Program-made: the position numbers and the translations under genes
Part shown: piece after piece, positions 8,181 through 16,152 of the stretch
Numbering within the stretch: the first letter of the stretch is position 1
Layout of the letters: every line of letters starts with the position of its first letter
DNA from: Bilophila sp964538355
GTDB lineage: Bacteria; Desulfobacterota; Desulfovibrionia; Desulfovibrionales; Desulfovibrionaceae
Direction: 5' to 3'
Assembly (NCBI GenBank): GCA_964538355.1
Contig: CAZIFC010000002.1
Coordinates: 156,787-220,786, forward strand
DNA length: 64,000 nucleotides
The notes under the pieces: model-generated
Databases searched by the model: none
What the model saw: only the letters and a program-made list of their open reading frames with translations
What the model was told of the DNA's origin: nothing

Positions 8181-9584
8181 TTAGAAGGCGTAATTCAGGT
8201 TCAGGCCGAACTTGTAGGCGGTCTTGTCGATGCCATCAAGCTTGCCGCGCCATACGGAGTCATCCAGATCGAGGCGCACAAGGCCCATTTCCGTAACCAG
8301 CGTCAGATTTTCATAAATCTTGTAGGTGGTATCGAAATTGACTTCCCAGGCGTGATCCTTGGTGGTCAGGTAGAGGCTGCCGCCCTCGATGCCGCTGACC
8401 GGGCCGGACTTCACCATGCGGGTATTGTTCGTACCGGTATAGTAGCCGAAGGCCAGCGTATGGCTCAGGTCTTCCATGAAGGACATGTCCGCAAGCCGCG
8501 CCACGACGCCCCACGTTCCGACAGGCGTTTTGTTGAGCACCGCCCCGTTGGAGATCCCGTAGCCCCCGTCCCAGCCAAAGGACGTTGCCGCCCAGCCCGG
8601 AGACAGCGTGGGCATCCGCTCCGATCCGTCCGCCACGCTGGCATTGTCGCCGGAACCATACCACGCGATGAGTCCGGGGGTCATGAAGTCAAGCTTGTAT
8701 TCGGCGATACCGGAAACCAGCCAGCCCTGACGGGTGAGATCCTGCCCGTCCGCCGCCCGGCCCCAGTCGGCCTTGCCGTAAGCGAAATCCATCGCGACCC
8801 GGAAAGGATCAAACAGCGTCAGCTCTCCGCCGACACCAGCCCACCACGCCGGGCTGTGCGTATCTTTTGCCACGGCGGAAACGCCGTTCTGACCATAGGG
8901 AAGCAGCCCGGAAACCAGAGACTGCGCGCCCTCGCCCACGTTTTTGAGGCTGTTCTTGCCCATGTTGCCGTACATGCCCCACGGGCTGACCTGCCAGCCA
9001 TCGCCATGAACCGGAACGCTCAGGCCCACAAAATCCATAGCATCGCCGACGACGCGCCGATCCGTCCTGGTGGCGTTGTTGTTTGCCGCACGCAGCCAGA
9101 ACAGGGTCGCCCCCACCGTCTCGTTGAACTGGTAGGCAAGCGTAATGCCCGCGCCGTTCGAGTCGTCACCGCCCATGATGGGATCACCCGCAACGAAATT
9201 CGGCAGGCTGAACGGCTGCAAGCCGACCCTGACGCTCAAATCCGTCCGGGGCACGACCCAGTCGACATAGGAATAGCGAACCAGCACATTCCTGCCGTTG
9301 GTTCCCAGGGCACCGCCCTCTTCCGCGTTGCCCCAGTTCGTATCACCAAGCTGCAACAGCACGGTTCCCTTCAAAAATTCCGAAGCGATGATGTCAACCT
9401 GCGTCCGCAGACGCTGGCGGGCACGGAAGGCGTCGTCCGTCCGATCCTTGGAAAAGGACAGCCTGTTCCATTCCATATTGAAATCCCATTCCCCGGACAC
9501 CTTGATGTCGGCGGCCTGCGCTCCCGTAAGGGGTACACCCAGGGCCAGACCCGCGGCCAAAAGCAGAACTGCCACTTTCTTCAT
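8181..9584 (-). CDS. Outer-membrane homotrimeric porin (Desulfovibrio type)
   Basis: 467-aa outer-membrane beta-barrel protein. Signal peptide of 24 residues (MKKVAVLLLAAGLALGVPLTGAQA), mature start ADIKVSGEWDF, many alternating amphipathic strands and a C-terminal 'KFGLNLNYAF' ending in phenylalanine, the usual outer-membrane insertion signal. The start 'IKVSGEWDFNMEW' and the 'RARQRLRTQVDIIASE' segment are characteristic of the porin family that is abundant in Desulfovibrio and relatives; it provides general diffusion of small solutes. It lies 68 bases downstream of the metal-ATPase module and could be the last gene of that unit, but may equally have its own promoter. Confidence 0.92.
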   Translation of the reverse strand: MKKVAVLLLAAGLALGVPLTGAQAADIKVSGEWDFNMEWNRLSFSKDRTDDAFRARQRLRTQVDIIASEFLKGTVLLQLGDTNWGNAEEGGALGTNGRNVLVRYSYVDWVVPRTDLSVRVGLQPFSLPNFVAGDPIMGGDDSNGAGITLAYQFNETVGATLFWLRAANNNATRTDRRVVGDAMDFVGLSVPVHGDGWQVSPWGMYGNMGKNSLKNVGEGAQSLVSGLLPYGQNGVSAVAKDTHSPAWWAGVGGELTLFDPFRVAMDFAYGKADWGRAADGQDLTRQGWLVSGIAEYKLDFMTPGLIAWYGSGDNASVADGSERMPTLSPGWAATSFGWDGGYGISNGAVLNKTPVGTWGVVARLADMSFMEDLSHTLAFGYYTGTNNTRMVKSGPVSGIEGGSLYLTTKDHAWEVNFDTTYKIYENLTLVTEMGLVRLDLDDSVWRGKLDGIDKTAYKFGLNLNYAF

Positions 9585-9652
9585 TGTTCTTCCTCATTCC
9601 CTTTATGTTGCGAACATGGAGAGGCGAACCGCCCCTCCCTTCCTCTCGCGGC

Positions 9653-10093
9653 TTACAGGCTTTTCCGATAGGCATACAGGTGCGCGATATTGAACAGCAG
9701 GAACAGGCCGCCGGCGACGGCATGCCCCCTGTCGCGCCCGGCGAGGCCAAACGCCAGCGATGCCGCCAGCGTTGCCAGCATCCCGCGGTTGGTGAACCGC
9801 ATGGCGGCAGCCCGGCTGATCCGCGGCTTGCGAGGCACCGAAAGCTCCCGGGCCTCCTCCCGCATGAAGCTTTCCCACTGCCCGGCAAGCTCAAGCAGAT
9901 CCTCCCGGCTGATTTGGGCCGGATCATATTCGAGCAGCAGGGAACCCGTCCGGCTGTTCGCCGTCACGGAAAGCATCCCCGGCAGGGATGCGAGAAGCCC
10001 GCGCACCTGCTCGGCATTGCTCGGCTGTTTCAGCGCGGGATGGCGAAGGCGCACCCGCCCATCCAGAAAGCTGGTAACAAAGGATTCAATCAT
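9653..10093 (-). CDS. HMA_2-like domain membrane protein, cysteine-free
   Basis: 146-aa protein. Residues 1-75 have the spacing of a ferredoxin-like heavy-metal-associated fold ('GRVRLRHPAL', 'LPGMLSVTANSRTGSLLLEYDP'), closely parallel to the N-terminus of the neighbouring ATPase ('GRMRLRAR', 'IEGVRVNPRTGSVLLLYV'). There is no CxxC metal motif and no cysteine at all. Residues 103-141 form a hydrophobic hairpin that should anchor it in a membrane. It overlaps the ATPase stop by four bases (ATGA), so the two are probably made in fixed ratio. HMA_2 proteins of this kind accompany the P1B-6-type ATPases of ferrosome (fez) clusters. That assignment is an inference. Confidence 0.8.
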   Translation of the reverse strand: MIESFVTSFLDGRVRLRHPALKQPSNAEQVRGLLASLPGMLSVTANSRTGSLLLEYDPAQISREDLLELAGQWESFMREEARELSVPRKPRISRAAAMRFTNRGMLATLAASLAFGLAGRDRGHAVAGGLFLLFNIAHLYAYRKSL

Positions 10094-12201
10094 GCCGATA
10101 CCTCCATGATGGGCGTTTCCACACCTGGCCTCAGCATGGGGCGCATGGCGTTGAGCGAAACGCCCACCGTCGTCAGATTGTGCAGGACTGCGGAAACCCC
10201 GGGGGCCATGATTCCCGTCAGCCCGGAAACCAAAAACAGGGTGTTGAGGCTCATGGTCGCGCCAAAGTTCGCCTTGACCCGCCGCATGGTGGCCTTGCCG
10301 AGATCCATGCCCGTAACCAAACCTTCAAGGCGGCATCCCGTCAGGACGACATCCGCCACTTCGCGGGCCAGATCCGCCCCGTCGCGCAGGGTGACGCCCA
10401 CATCGGCGGCGGACAGGGCCGGGGAATCGTTGATGCCGTCCCCGAGCATGGCTACCGTATGCCCTTCCGCCTGCAGGCTGCGGACCACGGCGGCCTTGTC
10501 CGTGGGCAGCACCTGCGCCCGGTATTCGCCAATGCCCAACCGGGCCGCCACGGCGGCAGCCGTCCGTTCGTCGTCGCCGGTCAGCATGACGATACGGCAT
10601 CCCCGTTCCCGCAAGGCCCGAACCACGGAAGCGGCTTCGGGGCGAAGCGGATCTTCGATGCCCACCAGACCGGCGAGCCTGCCGTCTATCGCCAGATACA
10701 GGACGGAATGCCCCTGCCGGGCCAGACGCTCGATTTCGCTTCGCATCTGCTCGACGGCAACCTTTTCGTCGTGATGGATATAGTGGCGGCTTCCGAGCAG
10801 AACCCGCTTGCCGTGCAGCCGGGAGGCTATGCCGTGCGCGACGACATATTCGACATGGGTATGCTCCTCCTGATGCTGCAACCCTTCCAGCTCGGCCCGG
10901 CGTACAACGGCACGGGCCACAGGATGCGGGAAATGCTCCTCAAGGCAGGCCGCAATCTTCAGGATCTCGTCCCGCCGATAGCCTTCGCACGGGATCACCT
11001 CCACCACTTCGGGGCGGGATTCCGTCAGCGTGCCCGTCTTGTCGAACACAACCGCATCGGCAGAAGCCAGCGATTCGAGGAACCGACCGCCCTTCACGAG
11101 CACGCCCCGGCCCACCCCTTCCTTCATGGCGGCAAGTATCGCCAGCGGAGTCGCAAGCTTGAGCGCGCAGGAATAGTCGACGAGCAGCACGGAAGCCGCC
11201 CGCGCCGGGTTCCGGGTCACAAGCCAGACAAGCCCGGCAAGCAGGAAGCTGAACGGAACCACGGCATCGGCCAGCCGCTCGGCCCTGCTCTGCACGCCCG
11301 CCTTGAGTGCCTCAGAATCTTCAATAAACCTCACAATCTGCCGCAGGCGCGTTCCGTCACCGACACCGGTGGGCCGGATGGCAATCTCGCCTTCCTCCAC
11401 CACCGTTCCGGCAAAGACCGAAGCCCCGGGAGAGCGCAGCACACCCAGCGGCTCCCCGGTCATGGAAGCCTGATTGACCGAGGCCTCGCCCTCTTCCACC
11501 ACGCCGTCAACCGGAATGGCGGAACCGGCCCGCACCACGACGAGATCGCCCTCGTGCAGGTCGTTGATGGCAACGTGCAGTTCCCGGCCTTCCCGCCGCA
11601 CCCAGACGGTATCGATATCCAGAGCCAGGCTTTCCGCGAGGCTGTCCAGCGATTTCTTGCGTGTCCACGACTCCAGTGCCTCGCCGAATCCAAGAAGCAG
11701 GGTAAGCAGGCGGGCTGTCCTGAAGTCCCCCCGCAGCAGGGAGATGCCGATGGCGGCGGCATCCAGCACCTCCACATTGAGCTTTCCCCGAAACAGGGCG
11801 GCAACGCCCTTGCACAGGAATGGCAGTGCGGTCACGGCGGCAGTAGCCACCCTGAGCAGAAAAGGCATGAAGGGGCGCAGGAGCACATGGCGCAGGAGCG
11901 GTCCCCAGCCCGGCCCTTCTTCCGCTCGTTTCGGGAGGCGGGCCTGCGGCACCTCGGGCAGGGCCTGTTCCGTACCCGGCAGCGACGCGGCCAGCATCAG
12001 GCAGGCGGCACGGCAGGCCTTTTCATCGACATACAGCAGAAGCACGCTCCCGGTACGGGGATTGACGCGCACCCCTTCGATGCCGTCTATGGCATCCAGC
12101 CTGTCCGCAAGGCTCTGCGCCCGGCGGAGGCTGAACCGGGAACGGGCGCGCAACCGCATCCGTCCCGGCAATTCATGAATGATAACAAATGGCATGGACA
12201 T
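10090..12201 (-). CDS. P1B-type metal ATPase without CPC motif (fezB/P1B-6-like candidate)
   Basis: 703-aa heavy-metal P-type ATPase. Residues 1-75 are an HMA_2-like domain lacking CxxC. The actuator TGE is at 248-250, the phosphorylated Asp387 is in DKTGTLT, the P1B-specific His-Pro pair is H426-P427 and the hinge GDGIND is at 587-592. The metal-site helix before the phosphorylation domain reads VDYSCALKLATP (341-352) instead of CPC, and helix 8 reads 'HNLTTVGVSLNAM'. An SCA-type site without CPC is, from memory, a mark of the P1B-6 group tied to iron and ferrosome formation (FezB); CtpC-type manganese/zinc pumps are an alternative. It sits downstream of feoAB behind a Fur-like box. Confidence 0.9.
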   Translation of the reverse strand: MSMPFVIIHELPGRMRLRARSRFSLRRAQSLADRLDAIDGIEGVRVNPRTGSVLLLYVDEKACRAACLMLAASLPGTEQALPEVPQARLPKRAEEGPGWGPLLRHVLLRPFMPFLLRVATAAVTALPFLCKGVAALFRGKLNVEVLDAAAIGISLLRGDFRTARLLTLLLGFGEALESWTRKKSLDSLAESLALDIDTVWVRREGRELHVAINDLHEGDLVVVRAGSAIPVDGVVEEGEASVNQASMTGEPLGVLRSPGASVFAGTVVEEGEIAIRPTGVGDGTRLRQIVRFIEDSEALKAGVQSRAERLADAVVPFSFLLAGLVWLVTRNPARAASVLLVDYSCALKLATPLAILAAMKEGVGRGVLVKGGRFLESLASADAVVFDKTGTLTESRPEVVEVIPCEGYRRDEILKIAACLEEHFPHPVARAVVRRAELEGLQHQEEHTHVEYVVAHGIASRLHGKRVLLGSRHYIHHDEKVAVEQMRSEIERLARQGHSVLYLAIDGRLAGLVGIEDPLRPEAASVVRALRERGCRIVMLTGDDERTAAAVAARLGIGEYRAQVLPTDKAAVVRSLQAEGHTVAMLGDGINDSPALSAADVGVTLRDGADLAREVADVVLTGCRLEGLVTGMDLGKATMRRVKANFGATMSLNTLFLVSGLTGIMAPGVSAVLHNLTTVGVSLNAMRPMLRPGVETPIMEVSA

Positions 12202-12277
12202 CTCTTTTCAAGCAAAAATGTACAAATCCCGTCCGAAGCGGCGGAAGGAAAACCGCCTCGGACAGGATTGCAGGGAG

Positions 12278-12526
12278 CTAGGCCTTGTCTTCGGCTTCCC
12301 GACGCTGCTCGGCCGCATGCCGGGCCTCTTCCATCATGTCCTCGACGTTTTCCTTGACCGTTTCCACCTTGGAGAGCATGGCGTCCTTGACGTCCATGCC
12401 GCGGCTCAGAAGATCCGTAGCCAGCGGCTTGATATCCAGCTTTCCGCGGCTGACCGCCACCGCGCCGATTGCGCCAAGAGCCAGGCCGCCAAGGAAAAAC
12501 AAACCGTACTTCATGTTCTCGTTCAT
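12278..12526 (-). CDS. Small membrane protein paired with the P1B ATPase (PacL/DUF1490- or Fez-like)
   Basis: 82-aa protein with one glycine-rich membrane helix (residues 6-25, LFFLGGLALGAIGAVAV with GxxxG-like spacing) and then a long charged amphipathic helix 'DVKDAMLSKVETVKENVEDMMEEARHAAEQRREAE'. This architecture matches the small proteins encoded next to CtpC-like ATPases (PacL, DUF1490; DUF6110 in Firmicutes), which act as scaffolds, and also fits the small membrane components of fez clusters. The His/Asp metal-binding tail of PacL1 is not present. The ATG follows GGGAGAG. It begins the transcription unit downstream of a Fur-like box and lies 76 bases before the ATPase. Confidence 0.75.
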   Translation of the reverse strand: MNENMKYGLFFLGGLALGAIGAVAVSRGKLDIKPLATDLLSRGMDVKDAMLSKVETVKENVEDMMEEARHAAEQRREAEDKA

Positions 12527-12539
12527 GTTTCTCTCCCTA

Positions 12540-12558
12540 GATTAAGAAAATCATTATC
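12540..12558 (-). promoter_or_regulatory. Fur-box-like palindrome before the P1B-ATPase unit
   Basis: Plus-strand GATTAAGAAAATCATTATC; read on the minus strand it matches the classical 19-base Fur consensus at 15 of 19 positions by my alignment. A TTGACA hexamer lies just upstream on the minus strand (12574-12569); no convincing -10 was found. The site lies between the feoB stop (12579) and the 82-aa gene, arguing for separate iron-responsive control. Confidence 0.5.
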
Positions 12559-12578
12559 AGTTAAAGGGTGTCAAAAAA

Positions 12579-14822
12579 TCAGAAAACCATCATGCCAATC
12601 TTGTGCGCGGCAGCCGCCACACCGAAGGCGAACGCGGTGTTGAACAGCATGCTGAACGCAACCCATCCCCAGCTGCCCGCCTCCTGCCGGATGACCACAA
12701 GAGCCACAAAGCACGGCGAATAAAGAAGCACGAACAGCATAAGGGACAATGCCGTCGCCTTGTTCCAATTGGGGTCCTGGGCAAGGCGTTCCGCCAGCGA
12801 CGTCGCTTCCTCGGGGTCCTGCTCGCCAAGCGAATAGGCCGTGCCGAGCGTGGAGACAATGGCTTCCTTGGCGGCGATGCCGCCGAGCAGGGCCACGTCC
12901 GTGCGCCAGTCAAAACCCAGGGGGCGAGTCAGCGGCTCGATGGCCATGCCAAGACGTCCGGCTACGGAATTCTGAAGGGAGGCTTCGGACAGCGCGGCTT
13001 CCACGGCGGCAAGTTCCTCTTCCAGAGGTTCGCGTTCCGCGCCTTCGGGCAGCCCTTCAATCGTTTCCTGCAAGGCGGCGATCTGCGCTTCCAGCGGAGC
13101 GGCTTGATCCGCATCCAGCGTCGGGAACGTCATGCTCGCCCAAATCAGGATGGATACGGCAACCAGAACCGTCCCCGCCTTTTTGAGATACAGCCACGTC
13201 CGTTCCCAACAGTGCGTCAAAACGCTGCGGAGGGTCGGGGTGCGGTACGGCGGCAATTCCATGACGAACGGCGTCGATTCGCCGCGGATGATGGTCGAGC
13301 GCAGCAGCAGCGACATGAGCAGCGCGGCGGCCCAGCCTGCCAGTGTCAGGAAAAACATGGTGCTGGCGGGGTTTTCGGGGAAGAAGACCCCAACCAGCAG
13401 AAGAAACACGGGGAGCTTGGCTCCGCAGGCCATGTAGGGAAGCGTAAGCAGCGTCGCCAGCTTCTCCTTGGGGCTGCGGAGGGTACGGGTCGCCATGACG
13501 CCGGGGATGGCGCAGCCGCCCGCAATGCCGCCCGCGATGATGAACGGCATGACCGAGGCACCGTGCAGGCCGAACGCCCGGAACACACGGTCCAGCATAT
13601 AGGCCATGCGGGCCATATAGCCGAAGTCCTCAAGCAGGGCCACGAGCGTAAACATGATGACGATGAGGGGCACGAAGCTCATGACCCCGCCGAGGCCGTC
13701 GATGACGCCGCTGACGATCAGCGACTTCAGGAAACCGTCCGGCATCAGTTCGCCCACCGTATCGCCCAGCCAGCCGAAACCATCCTCCACCCAGCCCTGA
13801 GGATAGGCTCCCACCACAAACGTGAGCTGGAACATGGCGTACATCACGCCGAGCATGATGAGCGGCCCGAGCAGCGGATTGGTCAGCACCTTGTCGATCT
13901 TGTCGGAAAGGGCCAGCCGATCCTTTGCAGATTCGCGCTGGACGGTTCCGTCGCGCAGGATGCTGCGGATAAAGCCGTAGCGATAGTCGGCAATGACGGC
14001 TTCCGGGGATGTCCCCAGCGTATTGCGGATATGTTCCGACACGGCGGCGCGTTCGGCCCGGAGCTGCGAGGCCACTGCCGGCATGGACTCGGCCTGCTTC
14101 AGGATTTCCTCATCGTTCTCGAGGATCTTCAGCGCGATCCAGCGCGCCGGATACCGGTCCACAAGCAGGTTCTTTTCTTTCAGGATGGATTCCATCCGCG
14201 CAAGCACCGGATCAAGATCCGAGCCATAGGAAATTTCCAGCGGGTGGCTTCCCCTGTAGCCAAAGGCGATGGCCTCGCGCAGGGCTTTCCTCAGCCCTTC
14301 ACCGGAGCGGGCCACGGTAGCGACCACCGGGATGCCGAGCTTTTTGCCGAGTTCCTCAATGTTGACCTGAATGCCGGCCTTGCGGGCCTCGTCCATCATG
14401 TTGCAGGCGAGCACCACCGGCAACCCCATTTCCATAATCTGCACCGTCAGGAACAGGTTGCGCTCAAGGGCGGACGTATCCACAAGATTCACCACCGCCA
14501 TGGGCTTCTCGGCATACGTTTCGGGAGCGAGCACGGCACGGGTGACGATCTCTTCCTGCGAGTAGGCCGTCAGGGAATAGGTTCCCGGAAGGTCCACCAT
14601 CGTGACCTCCACGCCGTCCAGAACGACGCGGCCTTCTTTCTTCTCCACGGTCACACCGGGATAGTTGCCCACATGCTGGTGCGTTCCGGTATATTCATTA
14701 AACGCGGTGGTCTTTCCACAGTTGGGATTTCCGGCCAGCGCAATGCGGACGGCTTTCAACGCCGCGTGTCTTGGCTCTTCGTTCCCGGCACGGCGAAGCC
14801 GCTCGGTCTGGGCCTGGCTCAT
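12579..14822 (-). CDS. feoB: Ferrous iron transporter FeoB
   Basis: 747-aa inner-membrane Fe(II) transporter with an N-terminal G domain: G1 GNPNCGKT (31-38), G3 DLPG (77-80) and G4 NMMD (141-144). The linker/GDI helices follow to about residue 270, then the polytopic membrane part with two Gate motifs ('MAYMLDRVFRAFGLHGASVMP' region and 'CGAKLPVFLLL'). An acidic, alanine-rich segment (about residues 565-620) sits between late helices. Its start overlaps the feoA stop as ATGA. Under anoxic conditions this is the main ferrous uptake route in this group. Confidence 0.97.
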   Translation of the reverse strand: MSQAQTERLRRAGNEEPRHAALKAVRIALAGNPNCGKTTAFNEYTGTHQHVGNYPGVTVEKKEGRVVLDGVEVTMVDLPGTYSLTAYSQEEIVTRAVLAPETYAEKPMAVVNLVDTSALERNLFLTVQIMEMGLPVVLACNMMDEARKAGIQVNIEELGKKLGIPVVATVARSGEGLRKALREAIAFGYRGSHPLEISYGSDLDPVLARMESILKEKNLLVDRYPARWIALKILENDEEILKQAESMPAVASQLRAERAAVSEHIRNTLGTSPEAVIADYRYGFIRSILRDGTVQRESAKDRLALSDKIDKVLTNPLLGPLIMLGVMYAMFQLTFVVGAYPQGWVEDGFGWLGDTVGELMPDGFLKSLIVSGVIDGLGGVMSFVPLIVIMFTLVALLEDFGYMARMAYMLDRVFRAFGLHGASVMPFIIAGGIAGGCAIPGVMATRTLRSPKEKLATLLTLPYMACGAKLPVFLLLVGVFFPENPASTMFFLTLAGWAAALLMSLLLRSTIIRGESTPFVMELPPYRTPTLRSVLTHCWERTWLYLKKAGTVLVAVSILIWASMTFPTLDADQAAPLEAQIAALQETIEGLPEGAEREPLEEELAAVEAALSEASLQNSVAGRLGMAIEPLTRPLGFDWRTDVALLGGIAAKEAIVSTLGTAYSLGEQDPEEATSLAERLAQDPNWNKATALSLMLFVLLYSPCFVALVVIRQEAGSWGWVAFSMLFNTAFAFGVAAAAHKIGMMVF

Positions 14823-15052
14823 ACAACCTCCACAGTGATAAAATCAGCTTCCCGGTTCCGCAGGGCAAGCGTGACCCCGAAAAGCCGCAAGGCAACCGGA
14901 TCGCGCAGCGGCGCGCGCCCCACAATTTCCACATCCGTACCGGGGATCAGCCCCATATCCCGAATGCGCCGCCCAAGCTCTCCGTCCGCGTCCACGCTGA
15001 CGATGCTGCCCTTCTGCCCTTCCTGCATCTGGCGCAACCCAATCTTTTGCAT
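14819..15052 (-). CDS. feoA: Ferrous iron transport protein FeoA
   Basis: 77-aa cytoplasmic SH3-like protein needed for FeoB activity. The core 'MQEGQKGSIVSVDADGELGRRIRDMGLIPGTDVEIV' is the FeoA signature, ending 'ALRNREADFITVEV'. ATG 15052 is chosen because GGAGAGG precedes it by a few bases. The frame stays open to an ATG at 15136, but that start has no ribosome site and would add 28 residues not seen in the family. The gene overlaps feoB by four bases, forming feoAB. Confidence 0.93.
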   Translation of the reverse strand: MQKIGLRQMQEGQKGSIVSVDADGELGRRIRDMGLIPGTDVEIVGRAPLRDPVALRLFGVTLALRNREADFITVEVV

Positions 15053-15223
15053 GTGCCTCTCCGTTGTGATTTCAAATTTCATTATCATATCCAGCCGCAT
15101 CATGAGCGGACATGGATGTTTTTCCCCTTGGGCCATGTAGGGCTTCTACATTTGTGAGCACGCAGATTTCACATGAAAACCTGCGTGCTCACAGCCATGT
15201 CATGGGGGAGAATGACGTGTCGG
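15053..15223 (-). promoter_or_regulatory. Structured feoAB leader with two hairpins
   Basis: If transcription starts near 15223 the feoA leader is about 170 nt. It contains a perfect 13-bp hairpin (15153-15165 with 15181-15193, 15-base loop), then a six-bp hairpin ATGTAG/CTACAT (15135-15151). Neither has a T run, so they are not simple terminators of the flavodoxin gene. A second Fur-like half-site (GATAATGA on the minus strand, 15079-15086) lies just before the feoA ribosome site. Confidence 0.45.
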
Positions 15224-15229
15224 AATCAA

Positions 15230-15258
15230 CGTATACTGTATTTGAATTTCATTTTCAA
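15230..15258 (-). promoter_or_regulatory. feoAB promoter overlapped by Fur-box-like palindrome
   Basis: Minus strand: -35 TTGAAA (15258-15253), 17-base spacer, -10 TATACG (15235-15230). The -35 lies inside the near-palindrome TTGAATTTCATTTTCAA (15242-15258, plus-strand reading), which begins and ends in TTGAA/TTCAA and extends to GATATT on the minus strand. Iron-loaded Fur bound here would block the promoter. Sequence is by eye; regulator assignment is an inference from the feoAB context. Confidence 0.55.
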
Positions 15259-15276
15259 TATCAAATCAAAAAAATT

Positions 15277-15726
15277 TTATTGCCCAAGGGCCGCCAGCAC
15301 ACGCTTTCCCCAGTCCTCGACATCATCCTGATGGGAGGAGAGATCGCCATCTATCTTCAATCCTTCAAGCATCTGCACCGCTCCGAGATCGGCAAGGCGG
15401 GCTTCAATAACGTCCACGGCCCCGCAAAAATGTTCGAAACTGCTGTCGCCGGTCGCAAAGCACGCCGTCTTCACGCCCTTTGCGCCGATGGAATGAAACG
15501 CCTCGAAAAGCGGTTCAAAATCCGGCTGCAATTCAATCTCGTCGGTGCCCCACGCGGAGCAGCCGAAGAGGACGGCATCATACCCCGCGCACAGCCCTTC
15601 GGGGGTGGCGTTGGCGGCGTCTTCCACATCCACCGTATGGCCCGCAACCCGGAACTGGTTGCCCAAAGCCTCGGCGACAGCCGCCGTATTGCCGGTAGTA
15701 GAGCCGTACACAACAAGAATGTTCAT
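15277..15726 (-). CDS. Flavodoxin
   Basis: 149-aa FMN-binding electron carrier. The phosphate-binding loop is GSTTGNTA (residues 8-15), and the two flavin-flanking loops are 'FGCSAWGTDEIELQPDF' (with Trp59) and 'ATGDSSFEHFCGAVD'. Length is that of a short-chain Desulfovibrio-type flavodoxin. It replaces ferredoxin under iron limitation, which fits its place between an iron-associated upstream pair and feoAB. It lies 21 bases after the Cys/His-tailed protein gene and is probably cotranscribed with it. Confidence 0.95.
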   Translation of the reverse strand: MNILVVYGSTTGNTAAVAEALGNQFRVAGHTVDVEDAANATPEGLCAGYDAVLFGCSAWGTDEIELQPDFEPLFEAFHSIGAKGVKTACFATGDSSFEHFCGAVDVIEARLADLGAVQMLEGLKIDGDLSSHQDDVEDWGKRVLAALGQ

Positions 15727-15747
15727 GGCATGTCCTCTTTTTCGTGC

Positions 15748-16152
15748 TTAGTGTTCGTGATGATGATCATGGTGTTCATGATGATGCCCGCCGCATTTTC
15801 CACCGCAAGTGCACTGTTTGCATTTGCCGCAGCATCCGGTTTTCTTTTTGCGCTGGGGTACAATCAGCACACGGCTTCCCGAGGGGGCGATCTGAAACCC
15901 GTTTTCGCCCTTGAAGAACAGCTGCGCCGCGGGAACAGGCGTCTTGCACAGCCGCGCCTGCAAGACTTTCCCGCCAAAGGGAACGATATCCCGCAGCTCT
16001 GCCGTATCGACAAACACCCTGCCGCCGCACCGGTATTCCTTCAACAAAAGGTTTAACAGCTCATGGGCGGAGCTGCCGTCAAAAACGCCCCGCATCCGTA
16101 CATGAAGATTGTCTTTATTATGGTGGTACTGCATATGGAAATCCGCACTCAT
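15748..16152 (-). CDS. STAS-like protein with Cys-rich and His-rich metal-binding tail
   Basis: 134-aa cytoplasmic protein. Residues 15-100 look like a small STAS/anti-anti-sigma-type fold ('LHVRMRGVFDGSSAHELLNLL', 'GGRVFVDTAELRDIVPFGGKVLQARL'). The tail is striking: six cysteines within residues 107-120 (CCGKCKQCTCGGKC), then nine histidines within residues 123-134, alternating with Asp and Glu. Such a tail should bind soft and borderline metals (Fe, Ni, Zn, Co). The start overlaps the stop of the DUF2325 gene (ATGA). No known function; a metal store, chaperone or sensor is plausible given feoAB downstream. Confidence 0.8.
   Translation of the reverse strand: MSADFHMQYHHNKDNLHVRMRGVFDGSSAHELLNLLLKEYRCGGRVFVDTAELRDIVPFGGKVLQARLCKTPVPAAQLFFKGENGFQIAPSGSRVLIVPQRKKKTGCCGKCKQCTCGGKCGGHHHEHHDHHHEH

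Noticed and set aside
10180..12357. Very long open frame (about 725 codons) on the plus strand opposite the P1B ATPase
   Set aside because: High-GC antisense shadow. Its translation is low-complexity (His/Gly/Arg/Gln rich) without domains, while the minus-strand frame carries all ATPase motifs. The same holds for the frames opposite feoB (12603-15140) and the acyl-CoA synthetase (27358-30228).
15053..15136. Longer FeoA start at 15136
   Set aside because: No ribosome site; the added 28 residues are not part of the FeoA fold and overlap the hairpin leader.
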